A stretch of 64,000 bases of DNA from Schistocerca nitens (Eukaryota > Arthropoda > Insecta > Orthoptera > Acrididae): NCBI RefSeq assembly GCF_023898315.1, contig NC_064615.1, positions 5,156,501 to 5,220,500 of the forward strand, in the 5' to 3' direction. The notes under the pieces are model-generated. The model had not been told where the DNA came from, did no database searches, and worked only from the letters and a program-made list of their open reading frames with translations. Below, piece by piece: positions 1-11,612 of this stretch; position 1 is the stretch's first letter, and each line of letters starts with the position of its first letter. Made by a program: the position numbers and the translations under genes.

Positions 1-978
1 AGATTGGGCACACACTCGTATACATTCCTGCACGTAGAACGGCACCTCTCTTCTTACAGCAGCCGTGAACTGTGACAGAACGGAAAAAGTCGCTTGTAGC
101 GGAAGGCTATAAATCAGGACTGAGGCCGGCAGCCAAATTAGAAGTATTAGCGCTTAGCTCGGTTTTCTGCCTGGGAATACCGAAACTTTCTACGCCGTGC
201 GTCTGCCGTTCTTAAGCGTGTCGGAACGGTGAGCAAAGGCGGGCAGGTGAAAAGCTTTGGAGGGAAGACGAAACAGAACGCGACGGTGTGGGAGGTGGGA
301 GAGAGGTTGGGAAAACCCCAACCAGTGCACGGATCTAAAAAGAAAAACGTAAGGTTGAGCTGGTGCCCTCCGGATGAGTTATTTGTAGCAAATACAGGGT
401 TTTCTTTTTTTGCTAGCAATAATTTAAATCAAACCTTAGGAGAGGCGAGTGACAACTTTTTCGTTACAAATTACCTGTAGCAGTTTCGCTTGCGCTGTTG
501 CCTCCATGCTTATATTTGATTCGACGCTTGAATGCCTGTTGGAATCTTATATGGCAGCTATTTCAGCAAACTGACATTCGTACTGGAATTCCTATTAATG
601 CTGACGTTTTATAAAATAACGAAATAAAAAAAAATATTATAAAATAAATGTAAGCACACCGGGAAAAAAATGGATCACCCCCATGAGAGACCACGGTAAT
701 ACCGTGTAACATCGCTTCTCGCATTGGTAATGGCCTCGGTTCCGCGGGCAGGACGCTATAAAGGTTTCTTCAGGATGCCGTACGCAGGTGAAGCAATTCA
801 TTGATGATGATACGCTGCAGAGTGACTAAAAGTATATAGCTGTTGATAGCTACTTTCCACCCGCCATTCGAAAAAGTCTTAAAAGGAGACCAAACAGCAA
901 TGGGATTTGTATATATTTTTTAAAAAATATTTGTAGTACATGAAGTTCAGAACTCAAACGTCAATTGCCAAAACAGTT
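1..978. other. Unassigned AT-rich DNA
   Basis: No motif, repeat or credible exon was recognised. The short open frames at 147-480 overlap on both strands and have no recognisable domain, so they look like chance frames. Confidence 0.5.
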
Positions 979-979
979 C

Positions 980-1146
980 AAAGGAACTCTCAAAAATTCT
1001 CGAGAAAAGCGACTTTGAAATAACCCGTGTGGCACTGTTGTTAAATGTTCATCTGCCACGTGAGTGGCCCAGGTTCGATTCCTGGTTGATGCTAATTTTC
1101 AAACAAAGGTGCATTTTCTAAGGGCACATCCGTGAAGCGTAAAATA
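980..1146 (+). mobile_element. tRNA-headed SINE, left member of inverted pair
   Basis: A polymerase III B-box-like motif (GGTTCGATTCC) lies at 1072-1082, and the sequence around it matches, in reverse complement, the block at 1866-2092. Both share the flank beginning near AACTCTCAAAAATTCT (985-1000), the tRNA-like core, and a tail ending in a shared stretch near 1140. This copy lacks about 45 bp between the flank and the tRNA-like core that the right copy keeps. Its tail is interrupted at TA 1145-1146 by the MITE that follows. The SINE class is inferred from the internal promoter-like box. Confidence 0.6.
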
Positions 1147-1586
1147 CACTGTTGAAAAAAAAAATCCCAAGACCAAGAATGGGTTGTGCGAGTTAAACAG
1201 AAGTTGGTAGGTGTGTTTCTACATCTGGAAGAGTTGTGCGAGATAAACAGAAGTTGAGGGGCGTGTTTCTACATCTGAAAGAGTTGTCTATTAGATTTCG
1301 CGCCATTCGCATAAGAGTGGCGCCGGTAGCAGACTATGAGGCTGCAAATCAGATTTGCCTTAAACAGGCGCTGTAACGGCTGTATTGACCGGCCGAGTGC
1401 AACATGCATTCAAAATTCTGCCGATTACACCAGTTACTAATGTACCAGAAATTCACATTTGCAACGGCTTTTCTTGTGCGTACATTAACCTGTGAAACTT
1501 AAATATGCTACCTAGACAAATGTGTTCCCGAAAATTCATTACTCTACATTAGTTATTTCTTGGTGATGGGATTTTTTCCGCCAGTG
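1147..1586 (+). mobile_element. Tc1-like MITE (deleted derivative)
   Basis: A 440-bp element flanked by TA (1145-1146 and 1587-1588), with imperfect terminal inverted repeats: the left end starts CACTGTTG and the right end in reverse complement CACTGGCGG, both followed by an A-rich run and TCCCA. Subterminal sequence matches the longer Tc1-like element at 29639-31134, including the 'tttctacatctg' and 'gtggcgcc' stretches on the left and a shared block near 1490-1560 on the right. The transposase interior is missing, so it could only be moved in trans. About 49 bp is tandemly duplicated at 1183-1231 and 1232-1281. Confidence 0.75.
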
Positions 1587-1865
1587 TACACAAAGATGAA
1601 AAAACAGAAAATAATTGTTAGCGGTCTAGACTGGCAATTGATGTATCTCTGGTTCGTATCTCATTTTGGTCACTACTTTTTTCATTCTATTCAAATACAC
1701 ACCTGTTTTAAATAAGAAATCCATCAGACATCCGCTGATTAACACATATCTGTCATTTTACTGAAAAATGCACGTCTTCTTATATGTATTTACATACCAC
1801 ACACAAAAATCCAATTTTCATTGCAAATATAAATTCTTATTTACTGATCTTTAATAAAAGATTGT
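1587..1865. other. Spacer between inverted SINEs
   Basis: AT-rich sequence between the MITE and the right SINE. No further family was recognised, although part of it may be tail sequence of either SINE. Confidence 0.4.
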
Positions 1866-2092
1866 TAATAAAGCAGCTATATGTATTTTATGCTTGACGG
1901 AAAAGCTAGAAGAAAAGTCACCTATGTTTAAAAATTTGCATCAACTAGGAATCGAACGCTGACCACGCACCTTGCAGATGACAGTTCTATCACAGAACCA
2001 CATGCCACAGCGAAATGTTGTCCTTTTTTAATGAATTAATGACGCTCTGAAAACTTCAAAGCTGATTTTCTTAAGAATTTTTGAGAGTTGCG
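1866..2092 (-). mobile_element. tRNA-headed SINE, right member of inverted pair
   Basis: The inverted counterpart of the copy at 980-1146. On the reverse strand it carries a tRNA-like core with a B-box-like motif (reverse complement at 1948-1958) and the same flank ending at 2071-2090. It is longer than the left copy, keeping the region between flank and core. No perfect TSD could be identified, so two SINE insertions and one larger element with long inverted ends both remain possible. Confidence 0.6.
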
Positions 2093-3350
2093 CCACTTAC
2101 CATAAACACAAAGAAAAGAGAGTACAAAAATACTGTGTGACTGTGATCGGCTGATTTAGGGATTTGAGGAACACTCGACGTGTGATACGATTCCTGTGCG
2201 TTCATCGAACGCGGTACGTATTCACGCAGCCATGTTAACACGGCAGTTACCTTGAAAGATGAGAGTGTCGACAGCGACCACGAAGCCGTAGAAGAAAGAA
2301 CAACACTTGTTCTCCGAGAATGCTGAAATAAACATCCTATCACAGAACTATCTCCGATCTGGATCTCACTCCAGTCTCAGAGGATTAAACGCTTCTAAGA
2401 GCCATCGATGTATTCGATGCCTTTCATAAGTTGAAAAGAGGCGAAATCGTGACTCGTCGGTATAACTACTTGCTTCTAGTGTATTGTCTGGCTCGCTGAC
2501 GAAGTCTGTCTTTACGTGCTGCTGTGAGCAATCGTTTTTGCCAGCTTTATTTATTCTCATATAAGGACATATTACATACACAGTTATGACTGTATTACTT
2601 TTGCTCCGAACATTGACCACTTCCAATGCATATTCCGCTCCTTGATGAAGTTGTCCTCAGTCGGCACTGAAGCATACGAAGAACAGTCTTCTCTTCTCAA
2701 CAGTCGCACTGAATATCTTCTTGACCAGTGTAGCCCCGGGCTTGCCCAAGACTTTTGACCTGCCAACTCCAGATCTCAGTTCGTTCAGAAACTTCAAAGT
2801 CACCCAATTTTCATCACAGTCAGAAGGTAGGGTCTCTGAAACTCTATTCCAGCCACGGGCAAGGTAGGTCGCAGCCCTCAATAGTTGCTACCTGGTATGC
2901 AGTTCCCTTCGCATTGTTGGCTCGGCAATTGGTTGAGATGGACCTGCAGTCACGGAAAGTACCAGTTTATCTCGGGTTTGAACTGACTGTCATCTCTGAT
3001 CCCCGTCGGTTAGGACCTTTTACCGACTACTGCTCTCACTTCGAGGTACACGGCTGTGAGTGACACAGCACTTCTTGCAGACAAGTTGGGCAGTTGGCGC
3101 CGATTCTCCAACGTGTCTGCCAATTTCATTTACGGTGTGGTTATGCATACGTGGGAAGCCGATATCCCTTTTCTGGTATTCTCTCTCGTCTCCACGTCGA
3201 CCTTCCTTACTCCACGGAACGGACTGTCACAGACACAGTGCGTCAGTAACATCAGTTATGTCAGCTGCGGAGGGTCTCGATTTTCGCAATTTCTCGACTA
3301 CATTTGTATGCTATTTTGGACAAATACTAGCAATTTGCGGTAGAAGTAAA
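2093..3350. other. Unassigned sequence
   Basis: No domain, repeat pair or SINE head recognised. Open frames at 2366-2881 and 2755-3371 overlap on opposite strands and show no family motif. The stretch near 3000-3300 has a faint feel of a decayed DNA transposon, too weak to call. Confidence 0.4.
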
Positions 3351-3690
3351 GGGAGGAGCGCGGCAGTGTGAGTACGTTTTGTGCGGCTGGCTGGATTGCC
3401 GAGCGCGGCCGGAGGCGCGCTCGGCCGGTGACGCGGCCGACACACCCACGGGCGGGTCCCGCGTGACGTCACGCGCGCGCCGCTGACTGACCTGAGCCAA
3501 CGTCGGCGACCGGTCCGGTCCTGCGCGGCCCGCGGCCCGCCGCTGCATCCGCGGGCGCTGACCGCCGCGCCGCGCCGCTGCGCTGGCACGCGGCTCCGGG
3601 CCTGCGCGCCGCCCCGGTTGAGCTCTCGCGGTCACTCCGATCTTCAGTTTCGAACCGGAATGCTAGCGACACACGACGGCGGTATGCTGT
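3351..3690. promoter_or_regulatory. CpG-rich island
   Basis: A sharply GC-rich block, dense in CpG and in GCCGCG-type words, in an otherwise AT-rich region. No splice-bounded coding frame is convincing: the minus-strand frames across it are Arg/Ala/Pro-rich, as expected of GC-rich DNA in any frame. It may be a promoter-associated or orphan CpG island. This reading rests on composition only. Confidence 0.4.
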
Positions 3691-4110
3691 AGCAGAGCGG
3701 CGTTACAGGAGGCGGCATTCCCATAGCGCTGCACGTGTTTCTTGCTGTCTGCGTCAAGACACGATGTCTGACACCACATCCAGCCTCGACACGACCGTAC
3801 GTCCTAGCAGCTACCTTCCAGACGGATACAGAATACCTTCCTAGTAGTGAAACAGCAGGAAAGAGGAAAAAAAAAAAAAAAAAACATTAGCTGTCTTCCG
3901 TGGTCTCACAGAGCTGCTTGGTGCACGGATGCAGGCTTGAAGCGTGTAGTTGCTGCCTGTCAGTCGTCGTTTCTACAGAAACAGAGAGGGAAAAAAAGAC
4001 AGACATGAATACGTAGACTGACCTCGAACACTGGCAGCAAAATTTTGGAGATTGTTCACGGATATGTTTGGTGTAAAGAACTAGTAGTCTTCGGTGTTTC
4101 TTTTTGGAGC
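3691..4110. other. Unassigned sequence
   Basis: No recognisable element apart from the poly(A) run at 3868-3886. Confidence 0.4.
3868..3886 (+). repeat. Poly(A) run
   Basis: An uninterrupted run of about 19 A in GA-rich sequence. It might be the tail of an old retroposed copy, but no matching body or TSD is visible. Confidence 0.6.
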
Positions 4111-4990
4111 TTCTACATCTACATGGATACTCTGCAAATCACATTTAAGTGTCGGCCAGAGGGTTCATCGAACCATCTTCACAATTCTCTCTTATTCGAA
4201 TCTCTTATAGCGCCTGGAAAGAACGAACACCTATATCTTTCGGTAAGAGCTCTGATTTCCCTTATTTTATCATGGTGAGCGTTTCTCCCTATGTAGGTCG
4301 GTGTCAACAAAATATTTTTCTATTCGGAGGAGAAAATTGGTGATTGGAATTTCGTGAGAAGATTGCTCCGCAACGAAAAACGTCTTTGTTTTAATGATGT
4401 CCATCCCAAATCCTGTATCATTTCAGTGACACTCTCTCCTCTATTTCGCGATAATACAAAAAGTGCTGCCCTTCTTTGAACTTTCTCGATGTGCTCCGTC
4501 AATCCTATCTGGTAAGGATCCCACACCGCACAGCAGTATTCTAAAAGAGGACGGACAAGCGTGGTGTAGGCAGATCTGTTACATTTCCTAAATGTCCTGC
4601 CAATAAAACGGAGTCTTTGGTTAGCCTTTCCCACAACATTTTTTATATGTTCCTTCCAATTTGCCGGCCGCTGTGGCCGAGTGGTTCTAGGCGCTTCAGT
4701 CCGGAACTGCGCTGCTGCTACGGTCGCAGGTTCGAATCCTGCCTCGCGCATGGATGTGTGTGACGTCCATAGGTTAGTTAGGTTTAAGTAGTTCTAAGTC
4801 TAGGGGACTCATCACCTCAGATCTTAAGTCCCATAGTGCTCAGAGCCACTTGAACCTTGGAATTTAAGTTGTTCGTAATTGTAATTCCTAGGTATTCCTA
4901 GCAATTGCATTTCGTTTGATTTCTTAACCCCATTTATCTTCGTGTCTATATTACACAAAATACCTCCACACTAGTGCAAATGTTGACTGT
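4111..4990 (-). mobile_element. CR1/Jockey-type LINE 3' end, split by SINE
   Basis: The reverse strand encodes the C-terminal part of a non-LTR reverse transcriptase, with motifs such as LRFIGRTFRKCN, LVRPLLEYCCAVWDP and EKVQRRAALF (frame 4320-4662). The 3' end is a short tandem tail of the ATGTAG type (4111-4125), as in the sister copies at 11613, 18728 and 23730. A SINE at 4663-4856 interrupts the element, and LINE sequence resumes after it ('gtaattgtaattcctaggtat' is shared with the copy near 47260). Strongly 5' truncated and non-functional. Confidence 0.8.
4663..4856 (+). mobile_element. tRNA-headed SINE (family 1)
   Basis: A full-length copy of the commonest SINE here. It starts GCCGGCCGCTGTGG, has an A-box-like GGCCGAGTGG and the B box GGTTCGAATCC, then the family body ('ggttagttaggtttaag', 'cccatagtgctcagagcc') and ends TTGAACC. 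It lies inside the CR1-like LINE, so it is younger than that copy. Flanking AATTT on both sides is a probable short remnant of the TSD. Confidence 0.9.
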
Positions 4991-6689
4991 ATGCGCTGTG
5001 TCTTGTTTGGAAAGCAACTTGGTCCATGCACTAAGGGTAGTCGATGCTCACGACAGTTATCCCCACTACATTCATCCCTCTCAAGATCGCTTGCAGAACT
5101 GTTCTGTACTGCCTCGGTTTTGTTTTCCTACTAGTGTATGCTGTGTGTTAGCAGTGTGGATAATTTACTAACGAAGAGTTGGGCAACGTGCACCTCGCTT
5201 ATAAGATCACTGCATGCAGTGAAAGTGCGGTACTGAGGTATTCCGCATTGCCAGCAACAGTCACAGAATTTTGCATCTATGGGTTATTCTATTACTGTGT
5301 GTTTTGTGTTGGACATTTTGGTAATTGTGTATTAGAGGATTTTTCATTGCTGTAAGGCTATTTTCATAGAAACAAAGATATTTGTGGTAACAAAGGGAAT
5401 AAATCATAACGACAGTACTATACTACAGCGAACTACTGGAGACCGCGGCTCCCACATATATGCATACACATGTGCATACTCAGAAAATGTACCTGAACAA
5501 CCTCCGAAATTTTGCCGGTACATTTCGGGTTCATCCTGTATGCATGTATCTGTCTGGCTGTAAATGCGACGAATGCATTCAAGTTAGCTGGGAGGAACAC
5601 TAGTGAGCTAGCTGTCAGGTCGCCTAGCCAAACCAATCTTTTTAAATTTTTGTTTCTGAGACAGATAGAAAAAAATACTGTATCTGTTTGCTCTACGCAC
5701 AACGTAGCATATTAAAAGACTCGAGAGATACTAGATTTCTGGGACACATGCTGTACTTGCATCTGACGGTGTTTTACGGAAACCGAACGGAATTTGATTG
5801 TATTCAAAAGTTCTTAATAAATATTGAGGACACTACAGGAAAATGTTGCCTGGGGAGGAAATGCTTATTCTTACAGTTTAGAGCAATCGTTCCATGACGA
5901 CGCAAGAACATCTGGATAACGAGAACGACAGGAAATGAGACAATTTGAGCTTTTTCAGAGGAGTGCCAACAATCGTTTCTAACGTGCACTGCCTTCCTAC
6001 TCACTGTGAAAAAGCGGGGTTAGGGAAGGGTTACGGCGTGATGCAGATTGTCATTGTCTGAAACCTCTCCTGTTTCGATGTATCATGAAGTACGCCGAGA
6101 GAGCAGCGTCAGCGAATAACACACTGATTTTTCATTGGGAAGGAACGTGGCTCAAATTCCTCTATGTTCATGTAGGTCTCAGACTTCCAGGGTTTCTGTA
6201 AGTCGCAGAAGGCATTAATGCAGGGGAAATTACATAGGAAAGCGGTATCGCTGAATACGTTTACCAATCTTTTCCATTATCTGTCACTAACGGCTTTTTT
6301 ATAGATGAGACATTTCCCATTTTCGTGTGATGAAGTGTTGTCCGAGGACAAGAACTCAAAAACGCAACCAGATCCTAACAATATCCCAACACGGTATTAA
6401 GAGTTGCAAAAATTCCGACATAATGTAGAGTTACTCATTTCTTTCGAAATGTAAAAATCCAATACATTTGAATTACAGAATTATAGCCTCGAGTGGTAGA
6501 GGTATCCGAGAATACGAAATATACGAAATGTTAGCATAATAAAGGTTCAGTGGTAGCTAAAAGAATTGGCAGGCCAATACCAATAAAATGAACTGACCCT
6601 ACCGTCGAACAAAAATCTGATTAAAACTCCTCTTAGAAAATTCCGAAAATGGTAGTGTTTAGTATCTGTCGCCTGTGAAAGGGCAAGAG
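4991..6689. other. Unassigned AT-rich sequence
   Basis: No TE family, RNA gene or credible exon recognised. The open frames at 5433-6004 overlap one another on both strands and have no family motif. Confidence 0.45.
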
Positions 6690-6975
6690 TAAAAGAAAAG
6701 TAAAGTGTGAGGCACAGTGCGGTGGCCGGGCTGTTGGCCTAAGTGCCTTCGTTAGCCGCGGCACTACGGGGAGGGGGGCGGCTGGCCCATAATCCTGGTC
6801 GCCTTTTACCCTCGAGAGGGACTCCCTGTCCTTATTTGGCAACCTTGTGAGTGGACCTGCGGCTATCCTGGAGGGACTGAAACGAGGAGGAATCCCCGTC
6901 CCTCTGCGGAATTGAACCGGGGGGCCTCCAGAGCAGGAATCTAGTGCTCTATCCGTTAGACCACCACGAAACAAC
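6690..6975 (-). mobile_element. tRNA-headed SINE (family 3)
   Basis: Read on the reverse strand it begins near 6972 with a tRNA-like head (GTGGTCTAACGGATAGAGC, then B-box-like GGTTCAATTCC) and continues into a GC-rich, SINE-like body down to about 6700. The B box lies at the usual spacing from the A-box-like segment. It could instead be a decayed tRNA gene with chance flanks, but a body of over 200 bp favours a SINE. Only one copy is seen here. Confidence 0.6.
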
Positions 6976-7423
6976 AGCAGTAAATTTGGAAAATAGAAAA
7001 TGCAGTGGAACTCGTATCAAGGACCTGGAGTAACGCCGTGTGCTTAGAATTTACTATGACATGTGTTCGTGAGTTTGAGATCATCCTACTAGTTGTACTA
7101 AGCTGTGCTTAGTAACCCAGTCAATTTAGCACGCGGACATTATTCTGACTGGGGAGAAATCACCTACAAGGTCCCCCAAGGCTCGGTCTTAAGTCCACTG
7201 TTATTCGTCGTGTATGTAAACGATTTTCGTTCTAGTATACAATGAGCAGAATTTCTTATTTTTCCTGATAACACTAGTATTGTCCTCAATCCAAGCATAC
7301 ATGCAGAAACAGAAGAAATGGTAAAGAATTTCGTAAAGTGTGTCATTGACTGATTTTCTGCGAATGGCCTCATTCTCAGTTTTAAAAACACACCACACAT
7401 TCAGTTTTGCACATCTAGAGGTA

Positions 7424-7765
7424 TGCCAACGGCCTTGCCACAGTGATAACACCGGTTCCCGTCAGATCACCGAAGTTAAGCGGTGTCGGGCTGGGCTAGC
7501 ACTTGCATGGGTGACCATCCGGCCTGCCGAGCGCTGTTGGCAAGCGGGCTGCACTGAGCCCCTGTGAGGCAAACTGAGGAGCTACTTTGATGCCAAATAG
7601 CGGCTCCGGTCTCGTAAACTGACACACGGCCGGGAGAGCGGTGTGCTAACCACGTGCCCCTACATCTTCGCATTTAGTGACGCCTTTGGGCTGAGGATAA
7701 CACGGTGGCCGGTCGGTACCGTTGGATCTTCGTGGCCTTTTCCGGCGGAGTTCAGTTTAGTTTTT
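7424..7765 (+). mobile_element. 5S rRNA-headed SINE
   Basis: The first ~118 bp (7425-7541) is a clear 5S rRNA relative: it starts GCCAACGGCC, keeps the internal promoter A-box region (CGAAGTTAAGCGGTGTCGGG, 7471-7490) and the C-box-like GATGGGTGACC-type segment (7506-7521), and closes with the complementary GCTGTTGGC. An unrelated body follows ('ctactttgatgccaaatagcggctcc', 'gcggtgtgctaacca'), so this is a retroposon and not a 5S gene. A perfect 13-bp TSD, ACATCTAGAGGTA, flanks it (7411-7423 and 7766-7778), showing insertion into the host LINE. The body matches the tRNA-headed SINE at 26207-26490. Confidence 0.92.
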
Positions 7766-7974
7766 ACATCTAGAGGTACTACAGCAATGGTAAGTGTAGC
7801 ACATTGTGGGGAAATAATAAATATGGTGGAATCTTCAAAATTCTTAGCTGTCCATATTGATCAGAATTTATACTGGAACAAGCACATTTTGGGAGTCTTA
7901 AAACAACAAAGTCAGCTACATTTGCACTTAGAATGATACCAAATCTTGGGGAGAGATAAATCAGTAAGTTAACA

Positions 7975-8179
7975 AAATTCAAATGGTTCAAATGGCTCTG
8001 AGCACTATGGGACTTAACATCTGTGGTCATCAGTCTCCTAGAACTTAGAACTACTTAAACCTAACTAACCTAAGGACATCACACACATCCATGCCCGAGG
8101 CAGGATTCGAACCTGCGACCGTAGCAGTCGCGCGGTTCCGGACCGAGCGCCTAGAACCGCTAGACCACCGCGGCCGGCT
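7975..8179 (-). mobile_element. tRNA-headed SINE (family 1)
   Basis: A full-length reverse-strand copy, from the GCCGGCCGCGGTGG head (near 8178) to the TTGAACCATTTGAA tail (near 7979). The B box (GGTTCGAATCC) is intact. The 11-bp TSD GTAAGTTAACA is perfect at 7964-7974 and 8180-8190, marking insertion into the LINE. Confidence 0.95.
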
Positions 8180-8810
8180 GTAAGTTAACATATTTCCCAT
8201 ATTTTTATTCAATAATGTCATATGGAATAATGCTCTGAGAAAACTCATCTTCAAGAAAGAAAGTATTCATTGCTCAAAAACTGCCTGTAAGAATAATATG
8301 TGGTGCTCACCCACGATCATCTTATACACATCTCTTTAAGGAGTCGGGCATTCTGACTACTGCTTCACAGTACACTTATTCCTTCATGAAGTTTGTTGTA
8401 GATAATCCAGTGCAATTAAAAATGGACAATAATGTACATAATTACAATACCAGAAGGAAAAATGACATTCATTACTACACATTAAAGCTGTCTTTAGCAC
8501 AAAAAAGGGGGCGCACAATGCTGCGAGTGAAATTTTTAAAAATTCTGATAGACAGCAAAGTACAGTTGGAAAACAAACTGGAAAAGTTTCTCCTCGCCAA
8601 CTCCTTCTAGTCCGAAGAAGTATTTCTATAATTGTGATGTATAAAAGGTGGTGAGTAGGAATTACTAACTGTCATATTTATTTTAAAAATATCTTATAAA
8701 TGGTTAGCATGCAGCCATATTCACAAACCAATTTTCGATGTGAATGTAAAATGACTCGCTCCATTTCATTACAATGTATCGTGCAAAATTGACCATAGAA
8801 CTTGAAACTA

Positions 8811-11612
8811 ACAGACTGTTAGCTATTGTAAATGACATAATAATTATCAATACAGGTGGTAAGACCTCTTTGCGTTGTTAATAACGTTTAATCCCCAACA
8901 TGCGGCGTACGTACTGGCAGGATATATAATTTAATACGGGCTCTGGAGTATTAGGAGTTCAGTCTCGAGTGACACCCTACGGACAGGTCATAAAATTTTC
9001 AATTGATATCAGAACCGCCCGAACTAAAGCCTTCGGTCGGGGCGTTGCTGGCACCTCCTTCACGGGCGCCCGCGCTGTGACGTAATCCCGCGCGGGCAGC
9101 AGTGGCCGACCCACTTATGTGAGCTCAGAACCAGTTCCAGCCAATGACCGCCAACGCGCCGCCTCTGCACCTGTCAAGTCCTTGAGCATCCGCCGGCGAA
9201 GAACGCCTCCTGAATTTAGAAGAGACTCCCCTCTTGATACTTGTAACGAAGTATCGGCCGATCCAAAACCAACAGAAATAGAGAAAGATCAGCATTCAGA
9301 AACATTTGCAAAGATTATTTACATTTTTCGACCATAGGCGGCACGGTGATTCTCCCCGAGTTTCATCAGTTGTTATTTCAAGACATTTTCTGCTCGATAC
9401 AAACAGACGTTGCTATTGGGTGATTCGACAGCAGACGAAGCGCCCTTTCCACTCGGTGGTGTTGAATTTATATCCAACTGTGGCCTGTGTTACACCAGTT
9501 AACTCATTCAACTCAAACTCCATTTGTCAGTGCAAATGTTTATTATTCTGGCTCTATTTTCATTCTTAAAAGGAAGCAAATAAGATTAAGATTTAATGTT
9601 AAGTCGAGGTCAATACAGACTACATGTTTGGAACGGACAAGAAAGGGGACAGAAATAGATCGTGTTCTTCTTAATCGGACATTTTCTTTGACTAATTCAG
9701 GAAAGCCACAGAAGACTTGAATCTCAACGGCCGGACTGCGGTCTGAATACTGCTTCTCCTGAATGTTAAGTCCATTTAATTTAAGTTGCGGGCAGCCGCA
9801 GCCAAATTTCCACACTTTCAATGAGATGATCCGCACTCGACGCGAAACCCTTCGTGTCTTTTAATGTAAGGTATTTTGCAGCCAGTGCGGATCATTTCAT
9901 TCGAAAAGTCCATTTAACCACAGCGCCATCCCTGTCGGCTTCATCATTAGTATCTATCACATGTATTTCTGATTTTTATGAGCAACCCACACCATGTTGT
10001 TTTCTCGTTTTATGTGACTTTCACATCACCTTCCACATTTAAATAATGTTAACAGCTAGATGGTCATAACCGTTTTATGATTCCGAGCCGAAAGCGAACT
10101 CTTTAGTCGACCTGTAGAATGGAGGAAAATATGTTACGTGTTAAGACATCGATCCCAAATCTTATTGTTACCATCCGAACACTTGTTGCTATCATCACTT
10201 GTTGCGAAAATGATGCTTTTTCTTCCCATTCCCTCTACAGGGGATGTTTGGCGAACCCAGGAGATTATGTTAGTACAAATTATCTTTTGGTTTTATCTGA
10301 CCTTTTAATTTAAAGAACCATGTTGTTCAACCTCTGTGCATGATATGAATGTCAGAACAGCGCACGGAAAAAATGAAGAAAATAACAAGGAAGTAGAGTA
10401 GGAGCTGAAGGTAATCGTGTGACACAAAAGGAAAATAATGATGGCATCTCCTCAGAGCAGGGGCAGACGTTTCTCTGCCACTCTTTTGCTGCCAGTGCAC
10501 TGGATAAGAAACCAGGTGTTGGAAAAAGCCGATTAAGTCGACGTGAAGACGATCTAAGAAGCAAGAACGCGCAACTGAGTTAGTGAACTGGAAACCGCTG
10601 CTTGGAGCAGGTCTGCTAACGGATACTAACAGCAATAAGTCGTCACAATTACAGCAAACAGCAAAGAAATACTGTCGGAGGCAGGTGACAGAGGATGGGT
10701 TAGCACAGATTAATCCTATATTTAATGTTTTATTTTCTTCAAATTATTATTCACTTCTGCGCTCCAATGTTCAAATATTAGCTGCTGTCTATGTTTAATT
10801 TCGTTAAGAAAGAACCATGCTGTGAGGAAAACAAGAAATCTAAAGAAACCTGCCAGCATAATTTGGAGTAACCACCATAAAAAAGTAGTGTTAGTCAGTG
10901 TTCAACGTTCCGTCGCTGGCGACGACATAAGACACGACAAACTCACCAGGTGCACCCACAGTGGAAACTGCAGCATTTACGTAAATTCGATAAGAATTGT
11001 TATATGAAGAGCGACGTTCTCTGTATACTTGCCGTGGAATGCATATGATGTGAAATACGTAAATGTCACAGGTCTTCGCTACTTTCCAGAAAGTGTAACA
11101 GAAATATTGAACGGTGTCGTGGTGACGCCATGAAACACATACGAATAGAACGTAAATGTCAGCACTGTGCTTGTGTTTCACAGGAACGCAAAAGCGAAAT
11201 GGCTCACGAGCCACGTATGCTGCTGGGGGCCCCCTGACGTTATCCATTAGCATTTTAAATAGTTCCTGTATACAGCCATGAATGGACCACCTAATTTATG
11301 ATTGTGAAAACCCATCAACCACCCACGATTACAAATCCCATCACATTCTTAAACAGTGCCCTGACTTGTCAGCCCCATGTAAATTTCCACATCCGAGCTT
11401 CTCCTACAAGCACAAGGCTAAAACCCTTCGTACAAGGCCTGAAATGCTTTTTCGTATCGGCCATATAGGCGCACCATTCCATCTGAACAACTCGCTGTGT
11501 CTTAACCCCAAGACAGAAAATCTGCTTCATCACAAATGTCCTCCAAAATATCCAACCTTTCGAGCGACCCCACATCCTTCAAAAAGTCAAGGTGACTGCT
11601 CGTCCTGTAATT
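8811..11612. other. Unassigned sequence with short GC-rich patch
   Basis: No TE family recognised with confidence. A small CpG-richer patch at about 9000-9120 contains a CRE-like TGACGTAA word. The frame 11282-11689 ends in the tail of the neighbouring LINE and shows only a weak LINE-terminal flavour at its start (MDHLIYDC). No host exon could be supported. Confidence 0.4.

Larger units (their letters stand above)
7130..8810 (+). mobile_element. Jockey-superfamily LINE, split twice by SINEs
   Basis: A 5'-truncated, decayed non-LTR retrotransposon. The reading begins at the reverse transcriptase motif KVPQGSVLSPLLF (about 7160-7200). After the insertions, the C-terminal part is recognisable by its similarity to the better copy at 21740-22420 (HNYNTRRKNDIH, SLAQKRG). 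Its middle is interrupted by the 5S-headed SINE (7424-7765) and SINE 1 (7975-8179). The 3' UTR-like tail runs to about 8800. Several stops and frameshifts; no functional product. Confidence 0.75.

Noticed and set aside
1072-1958. True tRNA genes at tRNA-like heads
   Set aside because: Each tRNA-like stretch is followed by a repeated SINE body or lies in a repeat pair, and acceptor stems are not intact by eye.
2366-2881. A possible TE protein on the reverse strand
   Set aside because: No catalytic or binding motif could be identified and no second copy was found.
3311-3672. Arg/Ala-rich reverse-strand frames as exons
   Set aside because: They lie in a CpG island where all frames are open because of base composition.
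7425-7541. A 5S rRNA gene
   Set aside because: The 5S-like stretch is diverged, is fused to a SINE body, and is bracketed by a 13-bp TSD in a LINE. It is a retroposon head.
11282-11610. A LINE C-terminal domain (MDHLIYDC)
   Set aside because: The similarity is limited to a few residues; the rest of the frame is uninformative.
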